Assembly (NCBI GenBank): GCA_963645945.1
Contig: CAVIUA010000025.1
Coordinates: 1-23,070, forward strand
DNA length: 23,070 bases
Source: CAG-877 sp963645945
Lineage (GTDB): Bacteria > Bacillota_I > Bacilli_A > RF39 > UBA660
Direction of reading: 5' to 3'
A program made the position numbers and the translations under genes. Below are positions 7,947 through 14,622 of this stretch, in pieces. The notes beneath the pieces are model-generated. The model made no database searches and was not told where the DNA came from. It was given only the letters and a program-made list of their open reading frames with translations. Each line of letters opens with the position of its first letter. The first letter of the stretch is position 1.

Positions 7947-8721
7947 TAAGTTTTCTCACCCCTTTCTTATATAATAATGAACATATCAAATATGCAAAGC
8001 CCAAATATAAAATTTGAGCACCAATTACTTGTCCTGCCAAAGCCCAATTAAAATTAACGAATAATTTTGCTGGACCATAGGATACTACATAAATTGGACT
8101 ATAAGTAACAATAGGTTGTAAAACTTCCGGAAAAAATTCAATAGGGAATATAGTACCAAGTATTAAAATGATTTTACTATATAGCCAGTATAAAGGATTA
8201 GAGTCTTCTATATAAAATGAAATAAGACCAACAAACACAACTAATAATGTATTAATTATCATTGCTAAAATCATTGAAACAAATACAACTAAAAACTTAA
8301 ATATATTTATATTAGGAAATCCCTTCAAAAATACAAATCCCAGTATTCCACCAATGAACATTAATATTACAAATTTAATAGTTGCACGTCCCAAAGAACT
8401 AAAAGCCGAATACAAAACATAGTTATAAGGCTTATTAATGTTATAAGCTACATTACCAGAACGAACATCATTGGATATTTGTCTAGATAAGCCACGTCCA
8501 GAAACAGACAACCATAATATTTCCGTAACAATAACATACCAAATCATTTGATTCATTGAGTAACCATTGATTACTTGACTAGGATCTGTATATAAATAAT
8601 TCCATAAATTGAAAAATATCAATATCAACATACAGAAAGAAATAAAACCAGTTACAAGATTAGATATGTATTGTAAATTACTCATTATTTCAAACTTATA
8701 TATCAAAAAATACTTTTTCAT
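7930..8721 (-). CDS. ABC-2 type exporter permease (COG4587-like)
   Basis: A 263-aa membrane protein with about six hydrophobic segments and a short basic N-terminus (MKKYFLIYKFE). It is a PF06182-type permease and pairs with the next gene. The RNDVRSGNVAYNINKPYNY loop corresponds to the equivalent loop in the partner (TINTGKLDAFLVQP), so the two permeases are paralogues. The start ATG overlaps the TGA of the ATPase gene (ATGA), a sign of translational coupling and also proof that TGA is a stop in this genome. GGAGAT lies 5 nt upstream. Its 3' end overlaps the second permease. Substrate unknown. Confidence 0.8.
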   Translation of the reverse strand: MKKYFLIYKFEIMSNLQYISNLVTGFISFCMLILIFFNLWNYLYTDPSQVINGYSMNQMIWYVIVTEILWLSVSGRGLSRQISNDVRSGNVAYNINKPYNYVLYSAFSSLGRATIKFVILMFIGGILGFVFLKGFPNINIFKFLVVFVSMILAMIINTLLVVFVGLISFYIEDSNPLYWLYSKIILILGTIFPIEFFPEVLQPIVTYSPIYVVSYGPAKLFVNFNWALAGQVIGAQILYLGFAYLICSLLYKKGVRKLNVNGG

Positions 8722-9701
8722 TTTTTATCTCCATTTTTATAAATATCACTAATAATATCTTCCAATGGAGTATTAGAAATATTAATATCAATAATATTAT
8801 CAGGATTTAATAATTTTAAAGCATCGGTGATACTTCTTTTCTTTGTATCAACTTCAATTTTTAAGTTGTATCCTTTATCTTTTAATATAGTAATTCCATC
8901 TTCATCTTCTAAATTAACTTTTTCCTTCATCTTAACATCAACAATTTTATTATTTAAATAATGGTATTTTAAATTTTCCATAGAGTCATCTAAAACAACT
9001 TGACCAGAGTTTATGATAATAACACGCTTACATAACTTCTCAATATCAGAAATGTCATGACTAGTTAGAAATATAGTTGTTTTATATTCTTTATTCATTC
9101 TCTTTATTAATGTACGAATGTTTTCTTTAACAACAGGATCTAATCCAATAGTTGGTTCATCTAAAAAAAGTACACTTGGCTCATGTATCAAGGAAGCGAC
9201 TATTTCACAGCGAATCCTTTGTCCCAAACTTAAATTTCTAACGGGAGTATCTATAAACTCTTCTAATTCAAATACTTGTTTTAGTTCTTCAATTTTCTTT
9301 TCAACAGCATATTCTGGAATATCATAAATTGCACCAAAAAACCTAAAGTTATCATATGGAGTTAGGTGCATCCATAATTGTTCCTTTTGTCCAAAGACAG
9401 TTCCTATATTATAGGCTAATTTTTTTCTTTCTTTTCTAGGATCAATACCAAGTATTTTAATATCGCCTTTATCAGGATATAAAATGCCAGTTAACATTTT
9501 AATAGTAGTACTTTTACCAGCACCATTAGGTCCAATAAATGCAATTATTTCGCCTTTTTCAACTTCAAAGCTAATGTTTTTAACTGCCTTAACGGTTTTA
9601 TAACTAGGCTTGACAATAGATTTTAAACTACCTTTAAAACCTTTACTCTTAAGTTTAACTTTAAAGTCTTTTGACAAATTTTTTACTTCGATTATTGCCA
9701 T
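8718..9701 (-). CDS. ABC-2 type exporter ATP-binding protein (COG4586-like)
   Basis: A 327-aa ATPase with Walker A GPNGAGKS (57-64), the signature LSLGQR (157-162) in place of the usual LSGGQ, Walker B VLFLDEP (176-182) and the H-loop in TSHD (H215). About 25 extra residues between the first beta-strand and the nucleotide domain (KSKGFKGSLKSIVKPSYK) are typical of the COG4586 group. A C-terminal extension of about 90 residues follows the nucleotide domain. It energises the two permeases encoded downstream. The start ATG at 9699-9701 has GGAG 7 nt upstream. It is the first gene of the operon, lying behind a strong promoter and a structured leader with a terminator, so the exporter is probably controlled by attenuation. 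The cargo is unknown; lipid, peptide or drug export are all possible for such systems. Confidence 0.88.
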   Translation of the reverse strand: MAIIEVKNLSKDFKVKLKSKGFKGSLKSIVKPSYKTVKAVKNISFEVEKGEIIAFIGPNGAGKSTTIKMLTGILYPDKGDIKILGIDPRKERKKLAYNIGTVFGQKEQLWMHLTPYDNFRFFGAIYDIPEYAVEKKIEELKQVFELEEFIDTPVRNLSLGQRIRCEIVASLIHEPSVLFLDEPTIGLDPVVKENIRTLIKRMNKEYKTTIFLTSHDISDIEKLCKRVIIINSGQVVLDDSMENLKYHYLNNKIVDVKMKEKVNLEDEDGITILKDKGYNLKIEVDTKKRSITDALKLLNPDNIIDINISNTPLEDIISDIYKNGDKK

Positions 9702-9803
9702 AAAATATCTCCTTCCTTTCTATAATTCTTAACTATAAAATAAAATATTTAAATTGCTCTAAAAAAGTACATTAGTTAAGAATAAATTATAGCCGAGCAA
9801 AAC

Positions 9804-9903
9804 AAAAAGCCACTTCCAAAAAAAGAAGTGACTCCGTACTTATCGTTCGTGTAGGATTAATCCCTATGCAGCTCGATAAATCTTATGCATACTCACTCGA
9901 CTT
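9804..9903 (-). ncRNA. Structured attenuator-like leader RNA of the ABC exporter operon, class not recognised
   Basis: The predicted transcript start is near 9903. A terminator hairpin (GTCACTTC with GGAAGTGGC, then TTTTTG) occupies 9804-9832. Its 5' arm contains TCACTT (9826-9831), which can pair instead with GAGTGA (9893-9898) near the 5' end of the leader. Inside that closing stem are further perfect pairs: TATGCA/TGCATA (9886-9891 with 9865-9870), TTATCG/CGATAA (9874-9879 with 9840-9845) and a TAGG/CCTA hairpin. Some of these are mutually exclusive. This is the layout of a riboswitch in which the folded aptamer prevents termination. I could not match it to any riboswitch consensus I know. 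Confidence 0.6.
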
Positions 9904-9909
9904 GCCACC

Positions 9910-9938
9910 ATGGTAACATAAAAACAAATGGTTGTCAA
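9910..9938 (-). promoter_or_regulatory. Promoter of the ABC exporter operon
   Basis: On the minus strand a perfect TTGACA (9933-9938), a 17-nt spacer and TACCAT (9910-9915) lie just after the stop of the kinase gene. They place the transcript start at the head of the structured leader. Confidence 0.75.
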
Positions 9939-9957
9939 CATATTTTTGTTAACGAAG

Positions 9958-10470
9958 TCACATAAATTTAAAAAAATCGACAATATAAGTACTATTCTCA
10001 AGTTTTTTAATATCCTTACTATCTAAAATAATTAATTTATCTTTGTATACTAAAAGTTTATTTAGTTTTCTCTTTTTAATATCGTTATTAGCCCAGTTAT
10101 ACATTTGAACAAGCATTCTAAAATTACATTTATATGGTGCTGGCTCTATTTTAAACTTCTGCCGTATCCATCTTTTAAAAATACGCCAATATAAAACGGG
10201 TTTTTTAAGATTTATATAAATAATAATGTCAGCTTGAGATAAAGCCTCTTTAAAACAGTCTCTACCAACATCTTCAATGATCCAATTTTTTTCTATAATT
10301 TTTTTAAATAACTTATCTCTATCTTCACTAGTTCTTTTAACATCACCAGTAATTGTCTTTTTCCATACAATAGAATCCAGTTCATAATATTTTATATTAA
10401 GTGCACATGAAATTTTTTTAGCTAATGTAGATTTACCAGAACCAACCGGCCCAAGAATATAAATTTTCAT
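9958..10470 (-). CDS. P-loop kinase, FlaR / adenylate-kinase-like
   Basis: A 170-aa cytosolic protein beginning MKIYILGPVGSGKSTLAKK, with Walker A at residues 7-14 directly after the first beta-strand. YYELDSIVWKK matches the substrate-side motif of proteins annotated as DNA topology modulation factor FlaR or as nucleotide-kinase-like (COG0563). The segment IIEDVGRDCFKEALSQADIIIYINL carries the second strand. WRIFKRWIRQKF is a basic lid-like stretch. Real substrates of this family are not established; phosphorylation of a nucleotide or nucleoside is the natural guess. The gene follows the HIT gene by 19 nt and is probably translated from the same mRNA. AGAG upstream gives a modest ribosome binding site. 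It ends in TGA. Confidence 0.75.
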   Translation of the reverse strand: MKIYILGPVGSGKSTLAKKISCALNIKYYELDSIVWKKTITGDVKRTSEDRDKLFKKIIEKNWIIEDVGRDCFKEALSQADIIIYINLKKPVLYWRIFKRWIRQKFKIEPAPYKCNFRMLVQMYNWANNDIKKRKLNKLLVYKDKLIILDSKDIKKLENSTYIVDFFKFM

Positions 10471-10489
10471 AAATTTTTCTCTTTCAAAA

Positions 10490-10951
10490 CTATTTAAAAG
10501 AACTTCTTAATTGATCAATTTTTCCTTGATCTTTAACATATTCTTTTCTTTCTTTAACAAAGTTCTTTGAACCACGTTTTTCATAATCATATCTTGGTAT
10601 CAATTGTAAATGAAAATGATTCATTGGACCGTCACACATTGTACACAAATAAACGCTTTCAGCTCCATAAACTTCTTTTATTATGTTCATAGCCTTTTTC
10701 GCAAATACAAACATCTCTTCACACAAGTCATCAGGTATTTCCATCATATCTTTATAATGAGTTTTAGAAAGAATAATAGTATGACCAATGGCTCTTGGTC
10801 TATCGCATAAGAAACATTCAAAATGTTCATTTTCAAACAACATTTCATCTGAATTGTCTCCATATATAATATTATCATGTTCTCTGTTATAACAAGTTGG
10901 ACATATTCCTCCGTCTGTTAACATAGCTGCAGTTAATTTTTCTCTTTCCAT
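10490..10951 (-). CDS. HIT-family nucleotide-binding protein
   Basis: A 153-aa protein of the histidine-triad superfamily (nucleotide hydrolases and transferases). The catalytic segment is NHFHLQLIP (111-119): H112 and H114 are present, while the third position of the triad is Gln (Q116), as in the GalT-type branch. Two Cys pairs (C17-X2-C20 and C46-X2-C49) suggest a zinc-binding site, as in several HIT proteins. The start at 10951 has AGGAGG 4 nt upstream. It heads a two-gene operon with the P-loop kinase, which suggests a nucleotide-related role such as breakdown of dinucleotides or aminoacyl-AMP by-products; the exact substrate is not evident. Confidence 0.85.
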   Translation of the reverse strand: MEREKLTAAMLTDGGICPTCYNREHDNIIYGDNSDEMLFENEHFECFLCDRPRAIGHTIILSKTHYKDMMEIPDDLCEEMFVFAKKAMNIIKEVYGAESVYLCTMCDGPMNHFHLQLIPRYDYEKRGSKNFVKERKEYVKDQGKIDQLRSSFK

Positions 10952-10975
10952 AATACCTCCTATAAAATTAATTAT

Positions 10976-11004
10976 ACTATAAAAGTCTCATAAATAGTTT
11001 TCAA
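10976..11004 (-). promoter_or_regulatory. Promoter of the HIT / kinase operon
   Basis: The minus strand shows TTGAAA (10999-11004), a 17-nt spacer and TATAGT (10976-10981), about 25 nt before the HIT start codon. Confidence 0.55.
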
Positions 11005-11046
11005 AATCAATATAATTTGATAGAATTATAAAAGGTGATGAGTTTT

Positions 11047-11517
11047 ATGTTGAAAAAATATTTAATAGTATTTTTCATTTCAATGGTACCATTAATCGAA
11101 TTACGTGGAGCTATACCATATGCAATAGGTTATAATTTACCAATTCTACCATCTTATATTGTTGCTATTATAGGTAATATGTTACCTGTTCCAATTATAT
11201 ATTTATTTGCACGCCGTGTTTTAGAATTTGGAAAAGACAAAAAATACATTGGCAAGTTTTTTACTTGGTGCTTAAAAAAAGGCGAAGCCGGTGGAAAAAA
11301 ACTTCAAGAGAAAGCTGGAAAAGGTCTTTACTGGGCATTGTTCATCTTTGTTGGAATCCCACTTCCAGGAACTGGTGCTTGGACTGGTACTTTAGCAGCT
11401 TCAATTCTAGATATGGATTTTAAAAAGAGTGTAATTGCTGTCATGGGTGGAGTAATATTAGCTGGTATCATCATGGGAATTTTATCTCTTGGTATATTTA
11501 AAGGTATATTAGGATAA
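11047..11517 (+). CDS. Small multidrug-export family membrane protein (COG2426)
   Basis: A 156-aa hydrophobic protein of the PF06695 family. Despite the family name, its function is not well established. The signature segments are visible: an N-terminal helix followed by PLIELRGAIPYAIG, then a PVPIIYLFARR helix, then FVGIPLPGTGAWTGTLAAS and a long C-terminal helix rich in Gly and Ile. The start chosen is the ATG at 11047, because AAAGGTGA lies 8 nt upstream. In-frame GTG (11035) and ATG (11038) codons overlap that site and are unlikely. The gene is alone on the plus strand, divergent from the HIT gene and convergent with the MazG-like gene, from which a shared terminator separates it. Confidence 0.82.
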   Translation: MLKKYLIVFFISMVPLIELRGAIPYAIGYNLPILPSYIVAIIGNMLPVPIIYLFARRVLEFGKDKKYIGKFFTWCLKKGEAGGKKLQEKAGKGLYWALFIFVGIPLPGTGAWTGTLAASILDMDFKKSVIAVMGGVILAGIIMGILSLGIFKGILG

Positions 11518-11542
11518 ACTTTAAAAATGAATTAGAACAAAC

Positions 11543-11582
11543 AAAAATTGGTTGCTTGTAATAGTAGGCATCCAATTTTTTG
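11543..11582. terminator. Shared bidirectional terminator
   Basis: AAAAATTGG (11543-11551) pairs with CCAATTTTT (11572-11580), extended inside by TGC/GCA. T runs lie outside on both strands. It sits between two convergent genes. Confidence 0.8.
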
Positions 11583-11584
11583 TC

Positions 11585-11917
11585 TTATTTATTATCTATG
11601 ACTTTTTCAAGAAAAATTCTTTCTCTAAATGCTCCATTAGTTGTAGCCTTTTTGTCAGCAACATTGATTATATCATCTAAACTAAATCCTTTGAATTCGG
11701 CCATAGCTCTAATAAGTTCTAGCTTATCTGCTAGTTCTTTTTTTATTTCATCATCAGTATCAGCAAGTCTTACTTCCTCTAATTCTTCCTTATCTTTTTC
11801 CAACAAGTATTGCCAATATTCATCATCATTTAAAGTCCTACAAATTGCTTTTTCACCATTATTTCCAATTATTTTTGGAATATTATCTCTAACTAATTTA
11901 TTATATATTCTTTCCAT
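11585..11917 (-). CDS. MazG-like nucleoside triphosphate pyrophosphohydrolase (COG4997)
   Basis: A 110-aa all-alpha protein. MERIYNKLVRDNIPKII is the opening typical of the COG4997 group, which is related to HisE and MazG. The metal-binding EExxE...ExxD pattern appears as EELEE (44-48) and ELAD (61-64). Members are thought to hydrolyse NTPs to NMP and pyrophosphate, possibly cleaning up unusual nucleotides; the substrate here is unknown. The start at 11917 has AGGTGAT just upstream. It lies 41 nt downstream of the sirtuin gene on the same strand with no terminator between, so the two probably form an operon. Confidence 0.8.
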   Translation of the reverse strand: MERIYNKLVRDNIPKIIGNNGEKAICRTLNDDEYWQYLLEKDKEELEEVRLADTDDEIKKELADKLELIRAMAEFKGFSLDDIINVADKKATTNGAFRERIFLEKVIDNK

Positions 11918-11958
11918 ACTATCACCTCATAAATTATATAACAAATTTAATAAGAAGT

Positions 11959-12681
11959 TTATTTCAACTCTGAAAAAACATCTTCTAATCTATCGTGTAT
12001 AGCAAGTTCAGCTTTACTTTCATAAGCTGTTAAACTACCATTCATAATAACTAAGTGTTTTCCATCAAACATTCTAACTAAACTAGCAGCTGGTTCAACA
12101 GTTAGTGAAGTACCAGCAACAATTAACAAATCTGCCTTATTAATATATTCTATGGCTTTTATAAAACAACTAGGTAATTGCTCACCATATAAAACAACAT
12201 CCGGTTTAATTATTCCAGAACAACTACATCTAGGAACGCCATCACTATTGAAAACATATTCTGCAGAATAACTTTTTCCACAACTCATACAATGATTATT
12301 ATATACCGTTCCGTGTATCTCCAGTACATTTTTACTACCAGCTTTCTGATGTAATCCGTCGATATTTTGTGTAATAATAGCCTTAAGTTTATTTTCTTTT
12401 TCCAATTTCGCTAAATACTTATGAACTACATTTGGTTCTTTATCTAAACAATTCATTTTATCTTTATAAAAAGAATAAAACATTTCTGGATTACTCATAA
12501 ATAAATCAATACTTAACATATATTCAGGTGGCAAATCAGTAGGGTAGTCCTTTTCTTTATAAAGTCCATTCTTACCTCTAAAATCTTTAATACCAGAAGC
12601 AGTAGATACTCCAGCACCACCAAAGAAAACAATGTTATCAGATTCATCTATTAATTTTTGTAATTTTTCAACGTTATTCAA
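11959..12681 (-). CDS. cobB: NAD-dependent protein deacylase, sirtuin family
   Basis: The enzyme removes acyl groups from lysine using NAD+, giving nicotinamide and O-acyl-ADP-ribose. In 240 aa it shows the NAD-binding GAGVSTASGIKDFRG (22-36), TQNIDGLH (104-111), the catalytic His in HGT (H123), a zinc site C131-X2-C134...C152-X-C154, and AGTSLTVEPA (189-198). The spacing of the second Cys pair, CSC, is tighter than the common CxxC. The start is a TTG at 12679-12681 with only a weak AAGG upstream; it is supported by the usual short distance to the first strand. An extended -10 lies upstream, so it is expressed separately from metK, with the MazG-like gene downstream. Confidence 0.92.
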   Translation of the reverse strand: MNNVEKLQKLIDESDNIVFFGGAGVSTASGIKDFRGKNGLYKEKDYPTDLPPEYMLSIDLFMSNPEMFYSFYKDKMNCLDKEPNVVHKYLAKLEKENKLKAIITQNIDGLHQKAGSKNVLEIHGTVYNNHCMSCGKSYSAEYVFNSDGVPRCSCSGIIKPDVVLYGEQLPSCFIKAIEYINKADLLIVAGTSLTVEPAASLVRMFDGKHLVIMNGSLTAYESKAELAIHDRLEDVFSELK

Positions 12682-12705
12682 ATTATCACAACCTTCACTA
12701 GTAAC

Positions 12706-12714
12706 ATTATAGCA
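12706..12714 (-). promoter_or_regulatory. Extended -10 element upstream of the sirtuin gene
   Basis: The minus strand reads TGCTATAAT, a complete extended -10, 25 nt before the TTG start. There is no convincing -35. Confidence 0.5.
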
Positions 12715-12758
12715 CGCATGAATCTAAACATAAAGCTCCCAAGAAATGACAATTATAT

Positions 12759-13784
12759 TTAATCAACAAAATGTCCAAAGCGTGCCTTTTCTTCATAACA
12801 GATATTTTGAAGATTTAAATCTTTTATAATACGTGCCGGTTTACATTCCTCATATAAACAATCGTCAACTACAAGGTCACCTAAATCAGTCTTTACGTAA
12901 ATTGCCAAAGGCCTTTCGATACCAATAGCGTATGATAATTGTACCAAACACCAAGTAACATCTTTATTAGAACTAACTATCTTTTTAGCAATTTCTCGAG
13001 CCTTATAAGCACCAGATCTATCTACCTTTGTAGGATCTTTACCAGAAAAAGCTCCACCACCAACACTAGCAAAAGACTGATAACTATCAACTACAATTTT
13101 TCTTCCAGTAAGACCTGAATCACCTTCAAAACCACCTATATAAAATCTACCAGTCGGATTAATTAAAAATTCTTCAATGTCAATTTTGTAATCTTGACAG
13201 ATACTTTTACATATATCGACAATAATCTTATCTGTTTCATTTCGATTCTCTTCAGTATTTTGATAACAAACTGTAAATGTTTTAATCTTAGTTAACTTAT
13301 CATGTTCATCATAAATACCAGTTATTTGAGCTTTACCATCTGCTAAAAAACGTTTATCGCTTTGTCTAAGATTATCATACTCTCTACTAAGTCTTTGCAA
13401 AATAACCATTGCGGTAGGTAATAGTTCTTTCGTATCCTTACAAGCATAACCAAACATCATACCATTATCACCAGCCCCTTTAACAACATCATTAGTACCA
13501 AGTGCTATATCTTCACTTTGTCTACCAATATTGTCAACAATCTCATACTTGTCACTATAACCGACATCTCTTAACACTCGCTTTACGACTTTTTCAGTGT
13601 CAATTTTCGCCAATGTAGTAATTTCACCAGTAATAAATATTTTTCCTTTCCCACCCATAACTTCTACTGCACATCTAGAGTTTTTATCCTGTTTTAGACA
13701 TTCATCTAGAATAGCATCACTAATTTGATCACAAACTTTATCCGGGTGACCTCTAAATACAATTTCATTACTATACAATTTCAT
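12759..13784 (-). CDS. metK: S-adenosylmethionine synthetase, short divergent form
   Basis: It makes SAM from methionine and ATP. The start is the ATG at 13782-13784, with GGAGG 8 nt upstream; the frame continues back to a TTG that lies inside that site. Seen in the 341 aa: GHPDKVCDQISDAIL (12-26), GAGDNGMMFGYA (103-114), GLTGRKIVVD (224-233), GGGAFSGKDPTKVDRS (242-257) and a terminal GHF. Typical bacterial MetK has about 380-400 residues and reads GPxGD...TYGGxxxHGGGAFSG. Here the corresponding segments are GFEGD and SYQSFASVGGGAFSG, so the proline, YGG and His are replaced, although the Lys, Arg and Asp residues of the ATP/phosphate site remain. It is single-gene and S-box controlled, which argues that it is the working SAM synthetase. 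Confidence 0.92.
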   Translation of the reverse strand: MKLYSNEIVFRGHPDKVCDQISDAILDECLKQDKNSRCAVEVMGGKGKIFITGEITTLAKIDTEKVVKRVLRDVGYSDKYEIVDNIGRQSEDIALGTNDVVKGAGDNGMMFGYACKDTKELLPTAMVILQRLSREYDNLRQSDKRFLADGKAQITGIYDEHDKLTKIKTFTVCYQNTEENRNETDKIIVDICKSICQDYKIDIEEFLINPTGRFYIGGFEGDSGLTGRKIVVDSYQSFASVGGGAFSGKDPTKVDRSGAYKAREIAKKIVSSNKDVTWCLVQLSYAIGIERPLAIYVKTDLGDLVVDDCLYEECKPARIIKDLNLQNICYEEKARFGHFVD

Positions 13785-13817
13785 ACTTATATCCTCCAAA
13801 CTAAAATTGTCATCTCA

Positions 13818-13856
13818 TAAAAAAACACCCAAGAGATAACTTTATTTCTTGCGTGT
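13818..13856 (-). terminator. Riboswitch-controlled terminator before metK
   Basis: On the minus strand ACACGCAAGA and TCTTGGGTGT form the stem, followed by seven T. The competing antiterminator pairs GATAACTTTA (13858-13867) with TAAAGTTATC (13835-13844), next to the aptamer P1 stem. Confidence 0.85.
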
Positions 13857-13866
13857 CTAAAGTTAT

Positions 13867-13946
13867 CTTATAGATCTAGCTTTACCACCTAATCTAATAG
13901 GTTGGTGTGATTTCAAAGGGCTAGTCCCTCCATCACTCTTTATAAG
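13867..13946 (-). promoter_or_regulatory. SAM-I (S-box) riboswitch aptamer
   Basis: The minus strand carries the S-box core: P1 arms CTTATA and TATAAG, the segment GATGGAGGGACTAGCCC, a GAAAT-type bend, CCAACC, and GGTGGTAAAGCTAGAT in place of the usual GGTGCCAATTCC stretch. It is followed by antiterminator and terminator hairpins ahead of metK. Known mechanism: SAM binding stabilises P1, releases the terminator and shuts off metK. Confidence 0.92.
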
Positions 13947-13956
13947 ATGTAACTTA

Positions 13957-13962
13957 ATTATA
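13957..13962 (-). promoter_or_regulatory. -10 element of the metK transcript
   Basis: TATAAT on the minus strand lies just before the aptamer, placing the transcript start near 13950. The -35 is poor. Confidence 0.55.
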
Positions 13963-14097
13963 CACCAAGTAAATAATTTTTAAAAGAAGTTTTTTCAAAA
14001 GATTATACCTAAATACTTAATTTACTTATATATAATGATGCAATTACAATGATTTGAAACAAGAACATTTATAAAAAGCAAAAAGTATCTTACAAAA

Positions 14098-14125
14098 AAA
14101 TAAAGTTCTAACAAGGACTTTATTT
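14098..14125 (-). terminator. Terminator of the small membrane protein gene
   Basis: AAATAAAGT and ACTTTATTT form a 9-bp stem with a 10-nt loop, followed on the minus strand by a T run. It lies about 30 nt past the stop at 14154. Confidence 0.75.
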
Positions 14126-14153
14126 TTGTCATAAAAAAAATTAAATTGATCGA

Positions 14154-14347
14154 TTAAGATTTAAATAATGGTATACTCAAAAGTATAATTACAATAAATG
14201 AACAGATTTCAACACCTAAAAATATATTAGAACTTGCAAAATCAAATACAACTGAAGCACCAAGTGCAAAAACCATAGCTACCGCTATAACGATTTCTGC
14301 GATTAAACATTTTCTTTGAAAAGAATTGCTACTATTTTTTTTCTCAT
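14154..14347 (-). CDS. Small two-helix membrane protein whose start is out of frame (A8 tract)
   Basis: The body encodes a protein of about 63 residues with two transmembrane helices (from CLIAEIVIAVAMVFALG and from FLGVEICSFIVIILLSIPL), without a family I recognise. The reading frame has no credible start of its own. The only in-frame ATG (14376-14378) lies at the extended -10 TGCTATACT (14369-14377), so it would precede the transcript. A well-placed AGGAGG (14356-14361) serves the ATG at 14345-14347 with 8-nt spacing, but that ATG reads MRKKIVAILFKENV and stops after 14 codons. One extra A in the A8 run (14335-14342) would join it to the main frame as MRKKNSSNSFQRK. Slippage, phase variation, a recent mutation or a sequencing error are possible. 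Confidence 0.6.
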
Positions 14348-14368
14348 AAATACTTCCTCCTATTATTA

Positions 14369-14377
14369 AGTATAGCA
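14369..14377 (-). promoter_or_regulatory. Extended -10 of the small membrane protein gene
   Basis: TGCTATACT on the minus strand, 8 nt before the AGGAGG. The -35 region is not convincing. Confidence 0.5.
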
Positions 14378-14384
14378 TAAAAGT

Positions 14385-14501
14385 CTAGTGAGTGATTATA
14401 GAAATGAAAAATAAAAGACAAGCAAAAAGTGTGAGTAAAATATTCCATTTGTATTCATTTTTTGAGTTGTAGTTCACCAAGTTAAAAAACTTATGTTCCA
14501 T
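14385..14501 (-). CDS. Possible 38-aa single-helix membrane peptide
   Basis: The frame runs from the ATG at 14499-14501 to TAG and encodes MEHKFFNLVNYNSKNEYKW, followed by a clean transmembrane helix (NILLTLFACLLFFISII) ending in TH. The polar start plus single C-terminal helix looks like a real small membrane protein, and it lies directly upstream of the A8-tract gene on the same strand. Against it: no good ribosome binding site is seen before the ATG, and the length is near what chance allows in AT-rich DNA. Confidence 0.35.
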   Translation of the reverse strand: MEHKFFNLVNYNSKNEYKWNILLTLFACLLFFISIITH

Positions 14502-14590
14502 TAATAAGTGTAATTTCTAAAATAAAGCATTCGAATCTCTTAGTGACAATTTATTTTAACAAAAATTAAACTTATGAATATGACCAATAC

Positions 14591-14622
14591 AAAAGAATCG
14601 CAAATAAAAATGTGATTCTTTT
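14591..14622 (-). terminator. Terminator of the XRE gene
   Basis: AAAAGAATC-GCA and TGT-GATTCTTTT form a 12-bp stem with one G-T pair, with T runs outside. The stem overlaps the TAA stop at 14621-14623. Confidence 0.75.

Noticed and set aside
9804..9903. T-box or S-box in the ABC leader
   Set aside because: The T-box sequence AGGGTGGNACCGCG is absent, and the S-box core GGAGGGAC...GCCC is absent; that core is present in the metK leader.
9855..9920. Short leader peptide (MVASRVSMHKIYRAA) in the ABC leader
   Set aside because: Its ATG overlaps the predicted -10, so it would not be transcribed, and there is no ribosome binding site.
13785..13799. TTG start of metK five codons further upstream
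   Set aside because: It would place the GGAGG ribosome binding site inside the gene; the ATG at 13784 is correctly spaced from it.
14028..14069. Plus-strand promoter-like TATAAT followed by ATGATG
   Set aside because: The frame stops after a few codons and no plus-strand gene follows.
14404..14472. 22-aa plus-strand frame starting MKNKRQAKSV
   Set aside because: No ribosome binding site, very short, and opposite the better-looking 38-aa minus-strand frame.
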